Assembly (NCBI RefSeq): GCF_029784135.1 | Contig: NC_073746.1 | Coordinates: 3,740,136 to 3,804,135 of the forward strand | Reading direction: 5' to 3' | DNA length: 64,000 nt | DNA from: Toxorhynchites rutilus septentrionalis | Taxonomy: Eukaryota > Arthropoda > Insecta > Diptera > Culicidae | Shown here: piece after piece, positions 39,945-49,684 of the stretch | Layout of the letters: each line of letters opens with the position of its first letter | Position numbering within the stretch: the first letter of the stretch is position 1 | Program-made: the position numbers and the translations under genes | Notes under the pieces: model-generated | What the model saw: only the letters and a program-made list of their open reading frames with translations | Told to the model about the DNA's origin: nothing | The model's database searches: none

Positions 39945-42900
39945 TCAGTCCTGACCGAGAAATTGTCGGACAATCGCGCAGGTGCTAAGGATGACCGACT
40001 TTTGGATGCCGGCCAATTCCTTCTCCATATTCAACACCTTTAGCGCTTCCAGAAGTGTCTTCGGGACAATTCCAGTTCCAGAGAGAACGACTGGAACAAT
40101 TCTTGGGACCTCCCTTAGCCCCCACAGTTCCTTGAGCTCCACGGCCAATGGTCGGTACTTGCAGATTTTGCGACCGTGGGTCTCCTCCAGATTCTGGTTC
40201 AGTGGAATAGCGACATCGATGATGGTGACTTTGCGGTCGCTCTTGTCGTAAACCATTATATCTGGGCGGTTGTGGTGGATCGAGAGGTCGGTCAGAACAG
40301 TGCGATCCCAGTACAGCTTGAAACGGTCATTTTCCAGGACAGGTGCAGGCAGGTACCGGTAGTTTGGTACGTTGTCTTCCAGTAGAGCACATTGGAGCGC
40401 CAGTTGTCGATGAACAATACGGGCCACGTTGTTGTGGCGCTCGGTGTAGGCTGCGTTGGCCAAAACGGGACAGCCTCCCATAATGTGCTCTATGTTTTCA
40501 CCTGGTTGATGGCACATCCGGCAAATGTCATGAACGTCTTGATGCCAGACGTACCGCCTGCAGTTTCTCGTCGGCATTATCCTGTCCTGGATGGCTATCA
40601 TGTCGGCTTCTACTACTGAAGAGAGTTCACCACGCGTTAGCCACAGATTAGATGCGGCCTTGTCGACGTGTGGCCGGTCCAGTTGATGGGGGTGGGCACC
40701 ATGCACTGCCTTCTGCTTCCAAGCTGCAATCTTCTCCTCCACTGTCTGCAGATTGCAGTTGAGTTGGTACTCCGCTTGCGCCAAGTGCAGAGCGCTGTAT
40801 CCTCTGTCGGCGGCGCAGACAGCCCGGTATAGCGCGTTTTGGTTGGCGCGTTCTGCGAAGTACTCGCGCAGTTGTCGTACCTGGGCAACACACAGTGCAG
40901 AAATGTCGACGATTCCAAGTCCCCCTTCTTTGCGTGGTAGTGAAACTCTCTCCAGTGCCGATTGAGGATGGTGCATTCCGGCCTCTTTGAATGCTTTCCT
41001 CATCCTCCTCTCAAGGTCCTCTAGGTCAGTTTTGCTCCATTTGACTACACCAAAACTGAAGGTCAGCAGGGGAACCGCGAATGTGTTGATCGCGCGTACC
41101 TTGTTCCCCGCGTTGAGGAAAGTCCTCAGGACACAGTTCACTCGACTCAAGAACTTGTCTCGCAGCTCCGTCTTGATGTCGGAGTGGCGAATCCCGGTGA
41201 GCTGTCGGAATCCAAGATATTTATAGGATTCGCCACGAACCATGTCTCTTATAAACTCGCCGTCATAGACCTCGTAGCCTCCGGATTCGGTAAGTTGTCC
41301 TTTCAGCAGGTGGACACAGCGACACTTGTCGAGGCCGAACTCCATACAGATGTCCCTGCTTATGTCTTCGACAACCCGGATAGCTACACCTAGACGCTGA
41401 CGTGAATCAGCGTAGACCTTGAGATCGTCCATGTAAAAGGTATGGGTCACTTCTTCGTGGGCGCCGTCGCCATACCTTATTTTATAGCCATGACCGTTTC
41501 TATTGAGCGTCCTACTGAGGGGGTTCAGTGCCAGACAAAACCAAAGCGGGCTGAAAGAGTCGCCTTGGAATATCCCCCTCTTTATCTGCAGCGTTCTAGA
41601 CTGCAACACATTTTCCCCATCACTAAGGTGCAGAGACGTGCTCCACTGCCTCATCGCATGCTGCAGGAACCTAACGACGACGGGATCAATTTTGTAGAGC
41701 TCCAATACCCGGACGAGAAACGAGTGAGGTATGGAGTCATAAGCCTTCCTGTAATCGATATAGGCCATGCTTAGGTTCCGCTGATTATAAACCGCCTGGC
41801 CGACTATGGTTGCGTCGATGATGGCCTGGTCTTTGCAGCCATGCGTATTTTTTCTGCATCCTTTCTGCTCTTCTACGATGATATGGTGTTGTTCGCAGTG
41901 GGCAGAAACTTTGGCGGTTATGATGCTGCTTAATATCTTGTACAGACTCGATAGGCACGTTATCGGCCTGTACTTTGATGGGTTCAATGTGTTGCTGTCT
42001 TTCGGGAGGAGGAATGTGACGCCACGGGTGGCGAATTCAGGGAGGTTGTGTGGGTCACGTAGCACCTTGTTGAAGCACTCAGCTATCTTTTGATGTGCGA
42101 CGGTCAGCTTCTTGTGCCAGAAGTTCTGAACACCATCGGGGCCCGGTGCTGCCCAGTTCCTCAGGTACCGCGAGGCTTCGCGGACATCGTTCTCTTCGAC
42201 GATGATAGCTGGCATCTCTCCAATTTCACCACAACTCTCCTCCTCCCGTCTTAACCACATTTGCCCGTCGCGATGTTGTACTGGGGTCTCCCAAATACCA
42301 GCCCAGAAGTTCGTCACATCGCTAATATCTGGCAAACCTTCGCGGTAGTCGGGCTTCTCGTCGCTAATGTGGTCGTAGAACGCTTTTTCGTTATCTCTGA
42401 ACATCCGATTTTGTTCCTGGCGCTTTGCAGAGTCAGAGTAACGTTTCAGCCGTTTAGTTAGGACGCTCAATTGCTGTACCAGTGTGTCGAGTTTTTCCGT
42501 CAGCTGGTGAGCTCCCAGCTGGCGAAGTTCAGTAGGCCGCACGATCACAGCAACTTGGCGACATAATTTCGCCGATCTGCTGCCTCTTTTGTACGCCATC
42601 AGTCTTCCAATTGCGGCGCGCTTGTTTAGGATCCGTTGCTCCAATCTCCTTCGCCATGGAGGCTCACGCCTTTCACGGAGATGTTGGAGCAGTCCGCCTC
42701 TTGGCCTAATACGGTATCCTAAACTTTTGGCGGTCGCCACAGCAGCACAGTAAACTTTCAGTTGCAGCTCCTCCATGTTCTCAGCATCAACCAAGTGCAG
42801 CGGAAGAACGTGCTCGTTCATGAGCTTTACTGCACTTGTCAGCCTGCGGGAATACTGCAACTTCGGGATCCTGGGGCGCGACAATGGGTCTGTGTCGCGG

Positions 42901-43607
42901 AACTGTGAGATCGCCTCGTCGTAGTGGAAGACCAGATCGCGTAGTAGTTGTTGATCTGGCTGTGGGTCTTCCGGCTCAGGGGGTTGTTGTACTGTGGCCT
43001 CCACTGGTGCTGATTCGCGTGCCCCACTCGCGAATGAATTGCTCAGCCGTACTGAACTTCGTCTCGACACATCGCTTGCTCTGCTTGTTCTGGAGCTTAG
43101 TTCTCTCTGCACCTGCTGCTTGATCTCGTCGACTTGCGTTTGGGAGAGCATATTGTTGCGTACAATCGCTCTACGCCTCGCGTTCATCGCGTTTTGGTCA
43201 AGCCTCCCGACGAACTCTGGATACGCTTCCTCGAACATTGCGAGTATTCGAGGGCGACCGCTCATGTCCGTCTCCAAAGCAGTGCAGATGTAATAGGCGC
43301 GGATCACGAATTCGTTCATTTCGTGTGTCCACATGATCCGTCGCCTAGTAGTACCCACAAGTGTGGACGACTGTCGTCTGACAGTCGCAACACGCCTCGT
43401 AGGCGCAGCGTTTCGTTGGTGATGTCGATGGCTGCTGTTTCCGTGTGGCGGTAGCTCTTCGGGTTGAACCCGGCTGGTGGCCCGCTCTTGCACATCGCCC
43501 TCCAGCCGCTGGCCGCTCGCTCTTACGCCCGTTCCAGGACCAGCTCCAGTTCGGGGACCCTCCTCGGGTGATCGCATTCGTAGTATTCGTCTTGACCTTA
43601 GCTCCAT
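39945..43607 (-). CDS. Copy B: RLE-type retrotransposon protein, 1,220 aa
   Basis: By eye it is identical to copy A except at two C-terminal positions (Ile1181 to Val, Ile1194 to Met), which it shares with the chimeric copy C. All catalytic and metal-binding residues named for copy A are present. Its 3' UTR is only 52 bp, against 121-124 bp in the other copies. The segment between cacttcttaa and catgctcgtg is replaced by about 14 bases (tgcttcacttcttt), so the ctagg-cgaa-cctag hairpin is lost. The ORF itself is unaffected. Confidence 0.92.
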   Translation of the reverse strand: MELRSRRILRMRSPEEGPRTGAGPGTGVRASGQRLEGDVQERATSRVQPEELPPHGNSSHRHHQRNAAPTRRVATVRRQSSTLVGTTRRRIMWTHEMNEFVIRAYYICTALETDMSGRPRILAMFEEAYPEFVGRLDQNAMNARRRAIVRNNMLSQTQVDEIKQQVQRELSSRTSRASDVSRRSSVRLSNSFASGARESAPVEATVQQPPEPEDPQPDQQLLRDLVFHYDEAISQFRDTDPLSRPRIPKLQYSRRLTSAVKLMNEHVLPLHLVDAENMEELQLKVYCAAVATAKSLGYRIRPRGGLLQHLRERREPPWRRRLEQRILNKRAAIGRLMAYKRGSRSAKLCRQVAVIVRPTELRQLGAHQLTEKLDTLVQQLSVLTKRLKRYSDSAKRQEQNRMFRDNEKAFYDHISDEKPDYREGLPDISDVTNFWAGIWETPVQHRDGQMWLRREEESCGEIGEMPAIIVEENDVREASRYLRNWAAPGPDGVQNFWHKKLTVAHQKIAECFNKVLRDPHNLPEFATRGVTFLLPKDSNTLNPSKYRPITCLSSLYKILSSIITAKVSAHCEQHHIIVEEQKGCRKNTHGCKDQAIIDATIVGQAVYNQRNLSMAYIDYRKAYDSIPHSFLVRVLELYKIDPVVVRFLQHAMRQWSTSLHLSDGENVLQSRTLQIKRGIFQGDSFSPLWFCLALNPLSRTLNRNGHGYKIRYGDGAHEEVTHTFYMDDLKVYADSRQRLGVAIRVVEDISRDICMEFGLDKCRCVHLLKGQLTESGGYEVYDGEFIRDMVRGESYKYLGFRQLTGIRHSDIKTELRDKFLSRVNCVLRTFLNAGNKVRAINTFAVPLLTFSFGVVKWSKTDLEDLERRMRKAFKEAGMHHPQSALERVSLPRKEGGLGIVDISALCVAQVRQLREYFAERANQNALYRAVCAADRGYSALHLAQAEYQLNCNLQTVEEKIAAWKQKAVHGAHPHQLDRPHVDKAASNLWLTRGELSSVVEADMIAIQDRIMPTRNCRRYVWHQDVHDICRMCHQPGENIEHIMGGCPVLANAAYTERHNNVARIVHRQLALQCALLEDNVPNYRYLPAPVLENDRFKLYWDRTVLTDLSIHHNRPDIMVYDKSDRKVTIIDVAIPLNQNLEETHGRKICKYRPLAVELKELWGLREVPRIVPVVLSGTGIVPKTLLEALKVLNMEKELAGIQKSVILSTCAIVRQFLGQD

Positions 43608-43878
43608 TGTCTGGGTGTATCTCCTTTGCCCGGGAGACAGCGGGTTGGCAAGGCCTCCATGACCCGGGAGGCCTTCCCCGGGAGAGATATAGCGCTCTGA
43701 CTCGCTCGCACCCCCTCACTTAGCCACTTTCGACACCCGTTCTCGGAGCCAAGACCAGGTGTGTGTTTCCAGTTCACGCCCGATCTAAAAATGTCGTCAT
43801 ATGATCTTCGTGGAGGCGTGAGATAGGAACATTTGAGACCAACGGGCAGGCTCCTACCCTAGTGTTGATCCCCATTTG

Positions 43879-43917
<39 letters not shown>

Positions 43918-44040
43918 GCAGACTTATCTCACTTCTTAACTAGGCGAACCTAGCCAGAATTTTCACCTGCCCCCGGGCTTCTGAATGCCAAAGGGGGACT
44001 AGGCTCTGCGGAATGCACGTATCTGCATGCTCGTGCTGTT

Positions 44041-45390
44041 TCAGTCCTGACCGAGAAATTGTCGGACAATCGCGCAGGTGCTAAGGATGACCGACTTTTG
44101 GATGCCGGCCAATTCCTTCTCCATATTCAACACCTTTAGCGCTTCCAGAAGTGTCTTCGGGACAATTCCAGTTCCAGAGAGAACGACTGGAACAATTCTT
44201 GGGACCTCCCTTAGCCCCCACAGTTCCTTGAGCTCCACGGCCAATGGTCGGTACTTGCAGATTTTGCGACCGTGGGTCTCCTCCAGATTCTGGTTCAGTG
44301 GAATAGCGACATCGATGATGGTGACTTTGCGGTCGCTCTTGTCGTAAACCATTATATCTGGCCGGTTGTGGTGGATCGAGAGGTCGGTCAGAACAGTGCG
44401 ATCCCAGTACAGCTTGAAACGGTCATTTTCCAGGACAGGTGCAGGCAGGTACCGGTAGTTTGGTACGTTGTCTTCCAGTAGAGCACATTGGAGCGCCAGT
44501 TGTCGATGAACAATACGGGCCACGTTGTTGTGGCGCTCGGTGTAGGCTGCGTTGGCCAAAACGGGACAGCCTCCCATAATGTGCTCTATGTTTTCACCTG
44601 GTTGATGACACATCCGGCAAATGTCATCAACGTCTTGATGCCAGACGTACCGCCTGCAGTTTCTCGTCGGCATTATCCTGTCCTGGATGGCTATCATGTC
44701 GGCTTCTACTACTGAAGAGAGTTCACCACGCGTTAGCCACAGATTAGATGCGGCCTTGTCGACGTGTGGCCGGTCCAGTTGATGGGGGTGGGCACCATGC
44801 ACTGCCTTCTGCTTCCAAGCTGCAATCTTCTCCTCCACTGTCTGCAGATTGCAGTTGAGTTGGTACTCCGCTTGCGCCAAGTGCAGAGCGCTGTATCCTC
44901 TGTCGGCGGCGCAGACAGCCCGGTATAGCGCGTTTTGGTTGGCGCGTTCTGCGAAGTACTCGCGCAGTTGTCGTACCTGGGCAACACACAGTGCAGATAT
45001 GTCGACTATTCCAAGTCCCCCTTCTTTGCGTGGCAGTGAAACTCTCTCCAGTGCCGATTGAGGATGGTGCATTCCGGCCTCTTTAAATGCTTTCCTCATC
45101 CTCCTCTCAAGGTCCTCTAGGTCAGTTTTGCTCCATTTGACTACACCAAAACTGAAGGTCAGCAGGGGAACCGCGAATGTGTTGATCGCGCGTACCTTGT
45201 TCCCCGCGTTGAGGAAAGTCCTCAGGACACAGTTCACTCGACTCAAGAACTTGTCTCGCAGCTCCGTCTTGATGTCGGAGTGGCGAATCCCGGTGAGCTG
45301 TCGGAATCCAAGATTCATATTTCTCCTTTTTCGTCTTCTTGGTATCTCCTGCTCTATAATTTCATTGATCATCGAGTAAAAAGTCGTCAC
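44041..45390 (-). CDS. Copy C: chimeric ORF, CR1-like leader fused in frame to the distal RLE-type protein, 449 aa
   Basis: Residues 1-26 (MTTFYSMINEIIEQEIPRR and the following RKRRNMN) come from the CR1-like LINE linker. Residue 27 onward equals residues 798-1220 of the full-length protein (LGFRQLTG to FLGQD). The fusion keeps frame by chance or selection. The product would lack the Myb-like region and the RT fingers and palm with its active site, but would keep the thumb-distal region, the CCHC knuckle and the PD-x14-D nuclease. Whether it is expressed is unknown; functionally it is a truncated copy. The junction is at 45313/45314, with at most one or two bases of shared sequence. Confidence 0.85.
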   Translation of the reverse strand: MTTFYSMINEIIEQEIPRRRKRRNMNLGFRQLTGIRHSDIKTELRDKFLSRVNCVLRTFLNAGNKVRAINTFAVPLLTFSFGVVKWSKTDLEDLERRMRKAFKEAGMHHPQSALERVSLPRKEGGLGIVDISALCVAQVRQLREYFAERANQNALYRAVCAADRGYSALHLAQAEYQLNCNLQTVEEKIAAWKQKAVHGAHPHQLDRPHVDKAASNLWLTRGELSSVVEADMIAIQDRIMPTRNCRRYVWHQDVDDICRMCHQPGENIEHIMGGCPVLANAAYTERHNNVARIVHRQLALQCALLEDNVPNYRYLPAPVLENDRFKLYWDRTVLTDLSIHHNRPDIMVYDKSDRKVTIIDVAIPLNQNLEETHGRKICKYRPLAVELKELWGLREVPRIVPVVLSGTGIVPKTLLEALKVLNMEKELAGIQKSVILSTCAIVRQFLGQD

Positions 45391-45444
45391 TGCTACTTCA
45401 ATGTTTTACACACTTCTAAATAAATCCTGCCAGTTGATATAGTT
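45314..45444 (-). repeat. 131 bp of CR1-like LINE joined to copy C, identical to 35305-35435
   Basis: Every base of 45314-45444 matches 35305-35435 at a constant offset of 10,009. It lies in the same orientation relative to the RLE element, that is, sense for both elements. On the copy C side it follows aatccaaga. On the other side it runs into an 8-base T-run (45443-45450) that serves as the A-tail of copy D. A template switch during reverse transcription, from the RLE RNA to a CR1-like RNA, would give this structure. Confidence 0.9.
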
Positions 45445-45573
45445 TTTTTTGGCAGACTTATCTCACTTCTTAACTAGGCGAACCTAGCCAGAATTTTCAC
45501 CTGCCCCGGGCTTCTGAATGCCAAAGGGGGACTAGGCTCTGCGGAATGCACGTATCTGCATGCTCGTGCTGTT

Positions 45574-48500
45574 TTAGTCCTGACCGAGGAATTGTCGGAC
45601 AATCGCGCAGGTGCTAAGGATGACCGACTTTTGGATGCCGGCCAATTCCTTCTCGATGTTCAACACCTTTAGCGCTTCCAGAAGTGTCTTCGGGATAATT
45701 CCAGTTCCAGAGAGAACGACTGGAACAATTCTTGGGACCTCCCTTAGCCCCCACAGTTCCTTGAGCTCCACGGCCAATGGTCGGTACTTGCAGATTTTGC
45801 GACCGTGGGTCTCCTCCAGATTCTGGTTCAGTGGAATAGCGACATCGATGATGGTGACTTTGCGGTCGCTCTTGTCGTAAACCATTATATCTGGGCGGTT
45901 GTGGTGGATCGAGAGGTCGGTCAGAACAGTGCGATCCCAGTACAGCTTGAAACGGTCATTTTCCAGGACAGGTGCAGGCAGGTACCGGTAGTTTGGTACG
46001 TTGTCTTCCAGTAGAGCACATTGGAGCGCCAGTTGTCGATGAACAATACGGGCCACGTTGTTGTGGCGCTCGGTGTAGGCTGCATTGGCCAAAACGGGAC
46101 AGCCTCCCATAATGTGTTCTATGTTTTCACCTGGTTGATGGCACATCCGGCAAATGTCATCAACGTCTTGATGCCAGACGTACCGCCTGCAGTTTCTCGT
46201 CGGCATTATCCTGTCCTGGATGGCTATCATGTCGGCTTCTACTACTGAAGAGAGTTCACCACGCGTTAGCCACAGATTAGATGCGGCCTTGTCGACGTGT
46301 GGCCGGTCCAGTTGATGGGGGTGGGCACCATGCACTGCCTTCTGCTTCCAAGCTGCAATCTTCTCCTCCACTGTCTGCAGATTGCAATTTAGTTGGTACT
46401 CCGCTTGCGCCAAGTGCAGAGCGCTGTATCCTCTGTCAGCGGCGCAGACAGCCCGGTATAGCGCGTTTTGGTTGGCGCGTTCTGCGAAGTATTCGCGCAG
46501 TTGTCGTACCTGGGCAACACACAGTGCAGAAATATCGACGATTCCAAGTCCCCCTTCTTTGCGTGGTAGTGAAACTCTCTCCAGTGCCGATTGAGGATGG
46601 TGCATTCCGGCCTCTTTGAATGCTTTCCTCATCCTCCTCTCAAGGTCCTCTAGGTCAGTTTTGCTCCATTTGACTACACCAAAACTGAAGGTCAGCAGGG
46701 GAACCGCGAATGTGTTGATCGCGCGTACCTTGTTCCCCGCGTTGAGGAAAGTCCTCAGGACACAGTTCACTCGACTCAAGAACTTGTCTCGCAGCTCCGT
46801 CTTGATGTCGGAGTGGCGAATCCCGGTGAGCTGTCGGAATCCAAGATATTTATAGGATTCGCCACGAACCATGTCTCTTATAAACTCGCCGTCATAGACC
46901 TCGTAGCCTCCGGATTCGGTAAGTTGTCCTTTCAGCAGGTGGACACAGCGACACTTGTCGAGGCCGAACTCCATACAGATGTCCCTGCTTATGTCTTCGA
47001 CAACCCGGATAGCTACACCTAGACGCTGACGTGAATCAGCGTAGACCTTGAGATCGTCCATGTAAAAGGTATGGGTCACTTCTTCGTGGGCGCCGTCGCC
47101 ATACCTTATTTTATAGCCATGACCGTTTCTATTGAGCGTCCTACTGAGGGGGTTCAGTGCCAGACAAAACCAAAGCGGGCTGAAAGAGTCGCCTTGGAAT
47201 ATCCCCCTCTTTATCTGCAGCGTTCTAGACTGCAACACATTTTCCCCATCACTAAGGTGCAGAGACGTGCTCCACTGCCTCATCGCATGCTGCAGGAACC
47301 TAACGACGACGGGATCAATTTTGTAGAGCTCCAATACCCGGACGAGAAACGAGTGAGGTATGGAGTCATAAGCCTTCCTGTAATCGATGTAGGCCATACT
47401 TAGGTTCCGCTGGTTATATACCGCCTGGCCGACTATGGCTGCGTCGATGATGGCCTGGTCTTTGCAGCCATGCGTATTTTTCCTGCATCCTTTCTGCTCT
47501 TCTGCGATGATGTGATGCTGTTCGCAGTGAGCAGAAACTTTGGCGGTAATTATGCTGCTCAGTATTTTGTACAGACTCGATAGGCACGTTATCGGTCTGT
47601 ACTTTGATGGGTTCAATGTGTTGCTGTCTTTCGGGAGGAGGAAGGTGACGCCACGGGTGGCGAATTCAGGAAGGTTGTGTGGGTCACGTAGCACCTTGTT
47701 GAAGCACTCAGCTATCTTTGGATGTGCGACGGTCAGCTTCTTGTGCCAAAAGTTCTGGACACCATCGGGGCCCGGTGCTGCCCAGTTCCTCAGGTACCGC
47801 GAGGCTTCGCGGACATCGTTCTCTTCGACGATGATAGCTGGCATCTCTCCAATTTCACCACAACTCTCCTCCTCCCGTCTTAACCACATTTGCCCGTCGC
47901 GATGTTCTACTGGGGTCTCCCAAATACCAGCCCAGAAGTTCGTCACATCGCTAATATCTGGCAAACCTTCGCGGTAGTCGGGCTTCTCGTCGCTAATGTG
48001 GTCGTAGAACGCTTTTTCGTTATCTCTGAACATCCGATTTTGTTCCTGGCGCTTTGCAGAGTCAGAGTAACGTTTCAGCCGTTTAGTTAGGACGCTCAAT
48101 TGCTGTACCAGTGTGTCGAGTTTTTCCGTCAGCTGGTGAGCTCCCAGCTGGCGAAGTTCAGTAGGCCGCACGATCACAGCAACTTGGCGACATAATTTCG
48201 CCGATCTGCTGCCTCTTTTGTACGCCATCAGTCTTCCAATTGCGGCGCGCTTGTTTAGGATCCGTTGCTCCAATCTCCTTCGCCATGGAGGCTCACGCCT
48301 TTCACGGAGATGTTGGAGCAGTCCGCCTCTTGGCCTAATACGGTATCCTAAACTTTTGGCGGTCGCCACAGCAGCACAGTAAACTTTCAGTTGCAGCTCC
48401 TCCATGTTCTCAGCATCAACCAAGTGCAGCGGAAGAACGTGCTCGTTCATGAGCTTTACTGCACTTGTCAGCCTGCGGGAATGCTGCAACTTCGGGATCC

Positions 48501-49236
48501 TGGGGCGCGACAATGGGTCTGTGTCGCGGAACTGTGAGATCGCCTCGTCGTAGTGGAAGACCAGATCGCGTAGTAGTTGTTGATCTGGCTGTGGGTCTTC
48601 CGGCTCAGGGGGTTGTAGTACTGTGGCCTCCACTGGTGCTGATTCGCGTGCCCCACTCGCGAATGAATTGCTCAGCCGTACTGAACTTCGTCTCGACACA
48701 TCGCTTGCTCTGTTGTTCCTGGAGCTTATTTCTCTCTGCACCTGCTGCTTGATCTCGTCGATTTGCGTTTGGGAGAGCATGTTGTTGCGTACTATCGCTC
48801 TACGCCTCGCGTTCATCGCGTTCTGATCAAGCCTCCCGACGAACTCTGGATACGCTTCCTCGAACATTGTTAGTATTCGAGGGCGACCGCTCATGTCCGT
48901 CTCCAAAGCAGTGCAGATGTAATAGGCGCGGATCACGAATTCGTTCATTTCGTGTGTCCACATGATCCGGCGCCTAGTTGTACCCACAAGTGTGGACGAC
49001 TGTCGTCTGGCAGTCGCAACACGTCTCGTAGGCGCAGCGTTTCTTGGGTGATGTCGATGGCTGCTGTTTCCGTGTGGCGGTAGCTCTTCGGGTTGAACCC
49101 GGCTGGTGGCCCGCTCTTGCACATCGCCCTCCAGCCGCTGGCCGCTCGCTCTTACGCCCGTTCCAGGACCAGCTCCAGTTCGGGGACCCTCCTCGGGCGA
49201 TCGCATTCTAAGTATTCTTCGTGAACATAGCTCCAT
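45574..49236 (-). CDS. Copy D: RLE-type retrotransposon protein, 1,220 aa
   Basis: Same architecture as copy A. Distinguishing residues: Cys4 (MELCSRR), HHPRNA, VATARRQ, ILTMFEE, TQIDEIKQ, QREISSRNNRAS and VLQPPE in the first 210 residues; KLQHSRR, PVEHRDG, AHPKIAE, IIAEEQK and IDAAIVG in the middle; VDDICR before the knuckle. All catalytic residues are intact. It is the most divergent of the four full ORFs. Its unit begins four bases further upstream than A and B (tttggttctcaaatg on the coding strand). Confidence 0.92.
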   Translation of the reverse strand: MELCSRRILRMRSPEEGPRTGAGPGTGVRASGQRLEGDVQERATSRVQPEELPPHGNSSHRHHPRNAAPTRRVATARRQSSTLVGTTRRRIMWTHEMNEFVIRAYYICTALETDMSGRPRILTMFEEAYPEFVGRLDQNAMNARRRAIVRNNMLSQTQIDEIKQQVQREISSRNNRASDVSRRSSVRLSNSFASGARESAPVEATVLQPPEPEDPQPDQQLLRDLVFHYDEAISQFRDTDPLSRPRIPKLQHSRRLTSAVKLMNEHVLPLHLVDAENMEELQLKVYCAAVATAKSLGYRIRPRGGLLQHLRERREPPWRRRLEQRILNKRAAIGRLMAYKRGSRSAKLCRQVAVIVRPTELRQLGAHQLTEKLDTLVQQLSVLTKRLKRYSDSAKRQEQNRMFRDNEKAFYDHISDEKPDYREGLPDISDVTNFWAGIWETPVEHRDGQMWLRREEESCGEIGEMPAIIVEENDVREASRYLRNWAAPGPDGVQNFWHKKLTVAHPKIAECFNKVLRDPHNLPEFATRGVTFLLPKDSNTLNPSKYRPITCLSSLYKILSSIITAKVSAHCEQHHIIAEEQKGCRKNTHGCKDQAIIDAAIVGQAVYNQRNLSMAYIDYRKAYDSIPHSFLVRVLELYKIDPVVVRFLQHAMRQWSTSLHLSDGENVLQSRTLQIKRGIFQGDSFSPLWFCLALNPLSRTLNRNGHGYKIRYGDGAHEEVTHTFYMDDLKVYADSRQRLGVAIRVVEDISRDICMEFGLDKCRCVHLLKGQLTESGGYEVYDGEFIRDMVRGESYKYLGFRQLTGIRHSDIKTELRDKFLSRVNCVLRTFLNAGNKVRAINTFAVPLLTFSFGVVKWSKTDLEDLERRMRKAFKEAGMHHPQSALERVSLPRKEGGLGIVDISALCVAQVRQLREYFAERANQNALYRAVCAADRGYSALHLAQAEYQLNCNLQTVEEKIAAWKQKAVHGAHPHQLDRPHVDKAASNLWLTRGELSSVVEADMIAIQDRIMPTRNCRRYVWHQDVDDICRMCHQPGENIEHIMGGCPVLANAAYTERHNNVARIVHRQLALQCALLEDNVPNYRYLPAPVLENDRFKLYWDRTVLTDLSIHHNRPDIMVYDKSDRKVTIIDVAIPLNQNLEETHGRKICKYRPLAVELKELWGLREVPRIVPVVLSGTGIIPKTLLEALKVLNIEKELAGIQKSVILSTCAIVRQFLGQD

Positions 49237-49512
49237 TTTCTGGGTGTATCTCCTTTGCCCGGGAGACAGCGGGTATGCAAGGCCTCCATGACCCGGGAGG
49301 CCTTCCCCGGGAGAGATATAGCGCTCTGACTCGCTCGCACCCCCTCACTTAGCCACTTTCGACACCCGTTCTCGGAGCCAAGACCAGGTGTGTGTTTCCA
49401 GTTCACGCCCGATCTAAAAATGTCGTCATATGATCTTCGTGGAGGCGTGAGATAGGAACATTTGAGACCAACGGGCAGGCTCCTACCCTAGTGTTGATCC
49501 CCATTTGAGAAC

Positions 49513-49558
<46 letters not shown>

Positions 49559-49684
49559 TTGGCAGACTTATCTCACTTCTTAACTAGGCGAACCTAGCCA
49601 GAATTTTCACCTGCCCCCGGGCTTCTGAATGCCAAAGGGGGACTAGGCTCTGCGGAATGCACGTATCTGCATGCTCGTGCTGTT

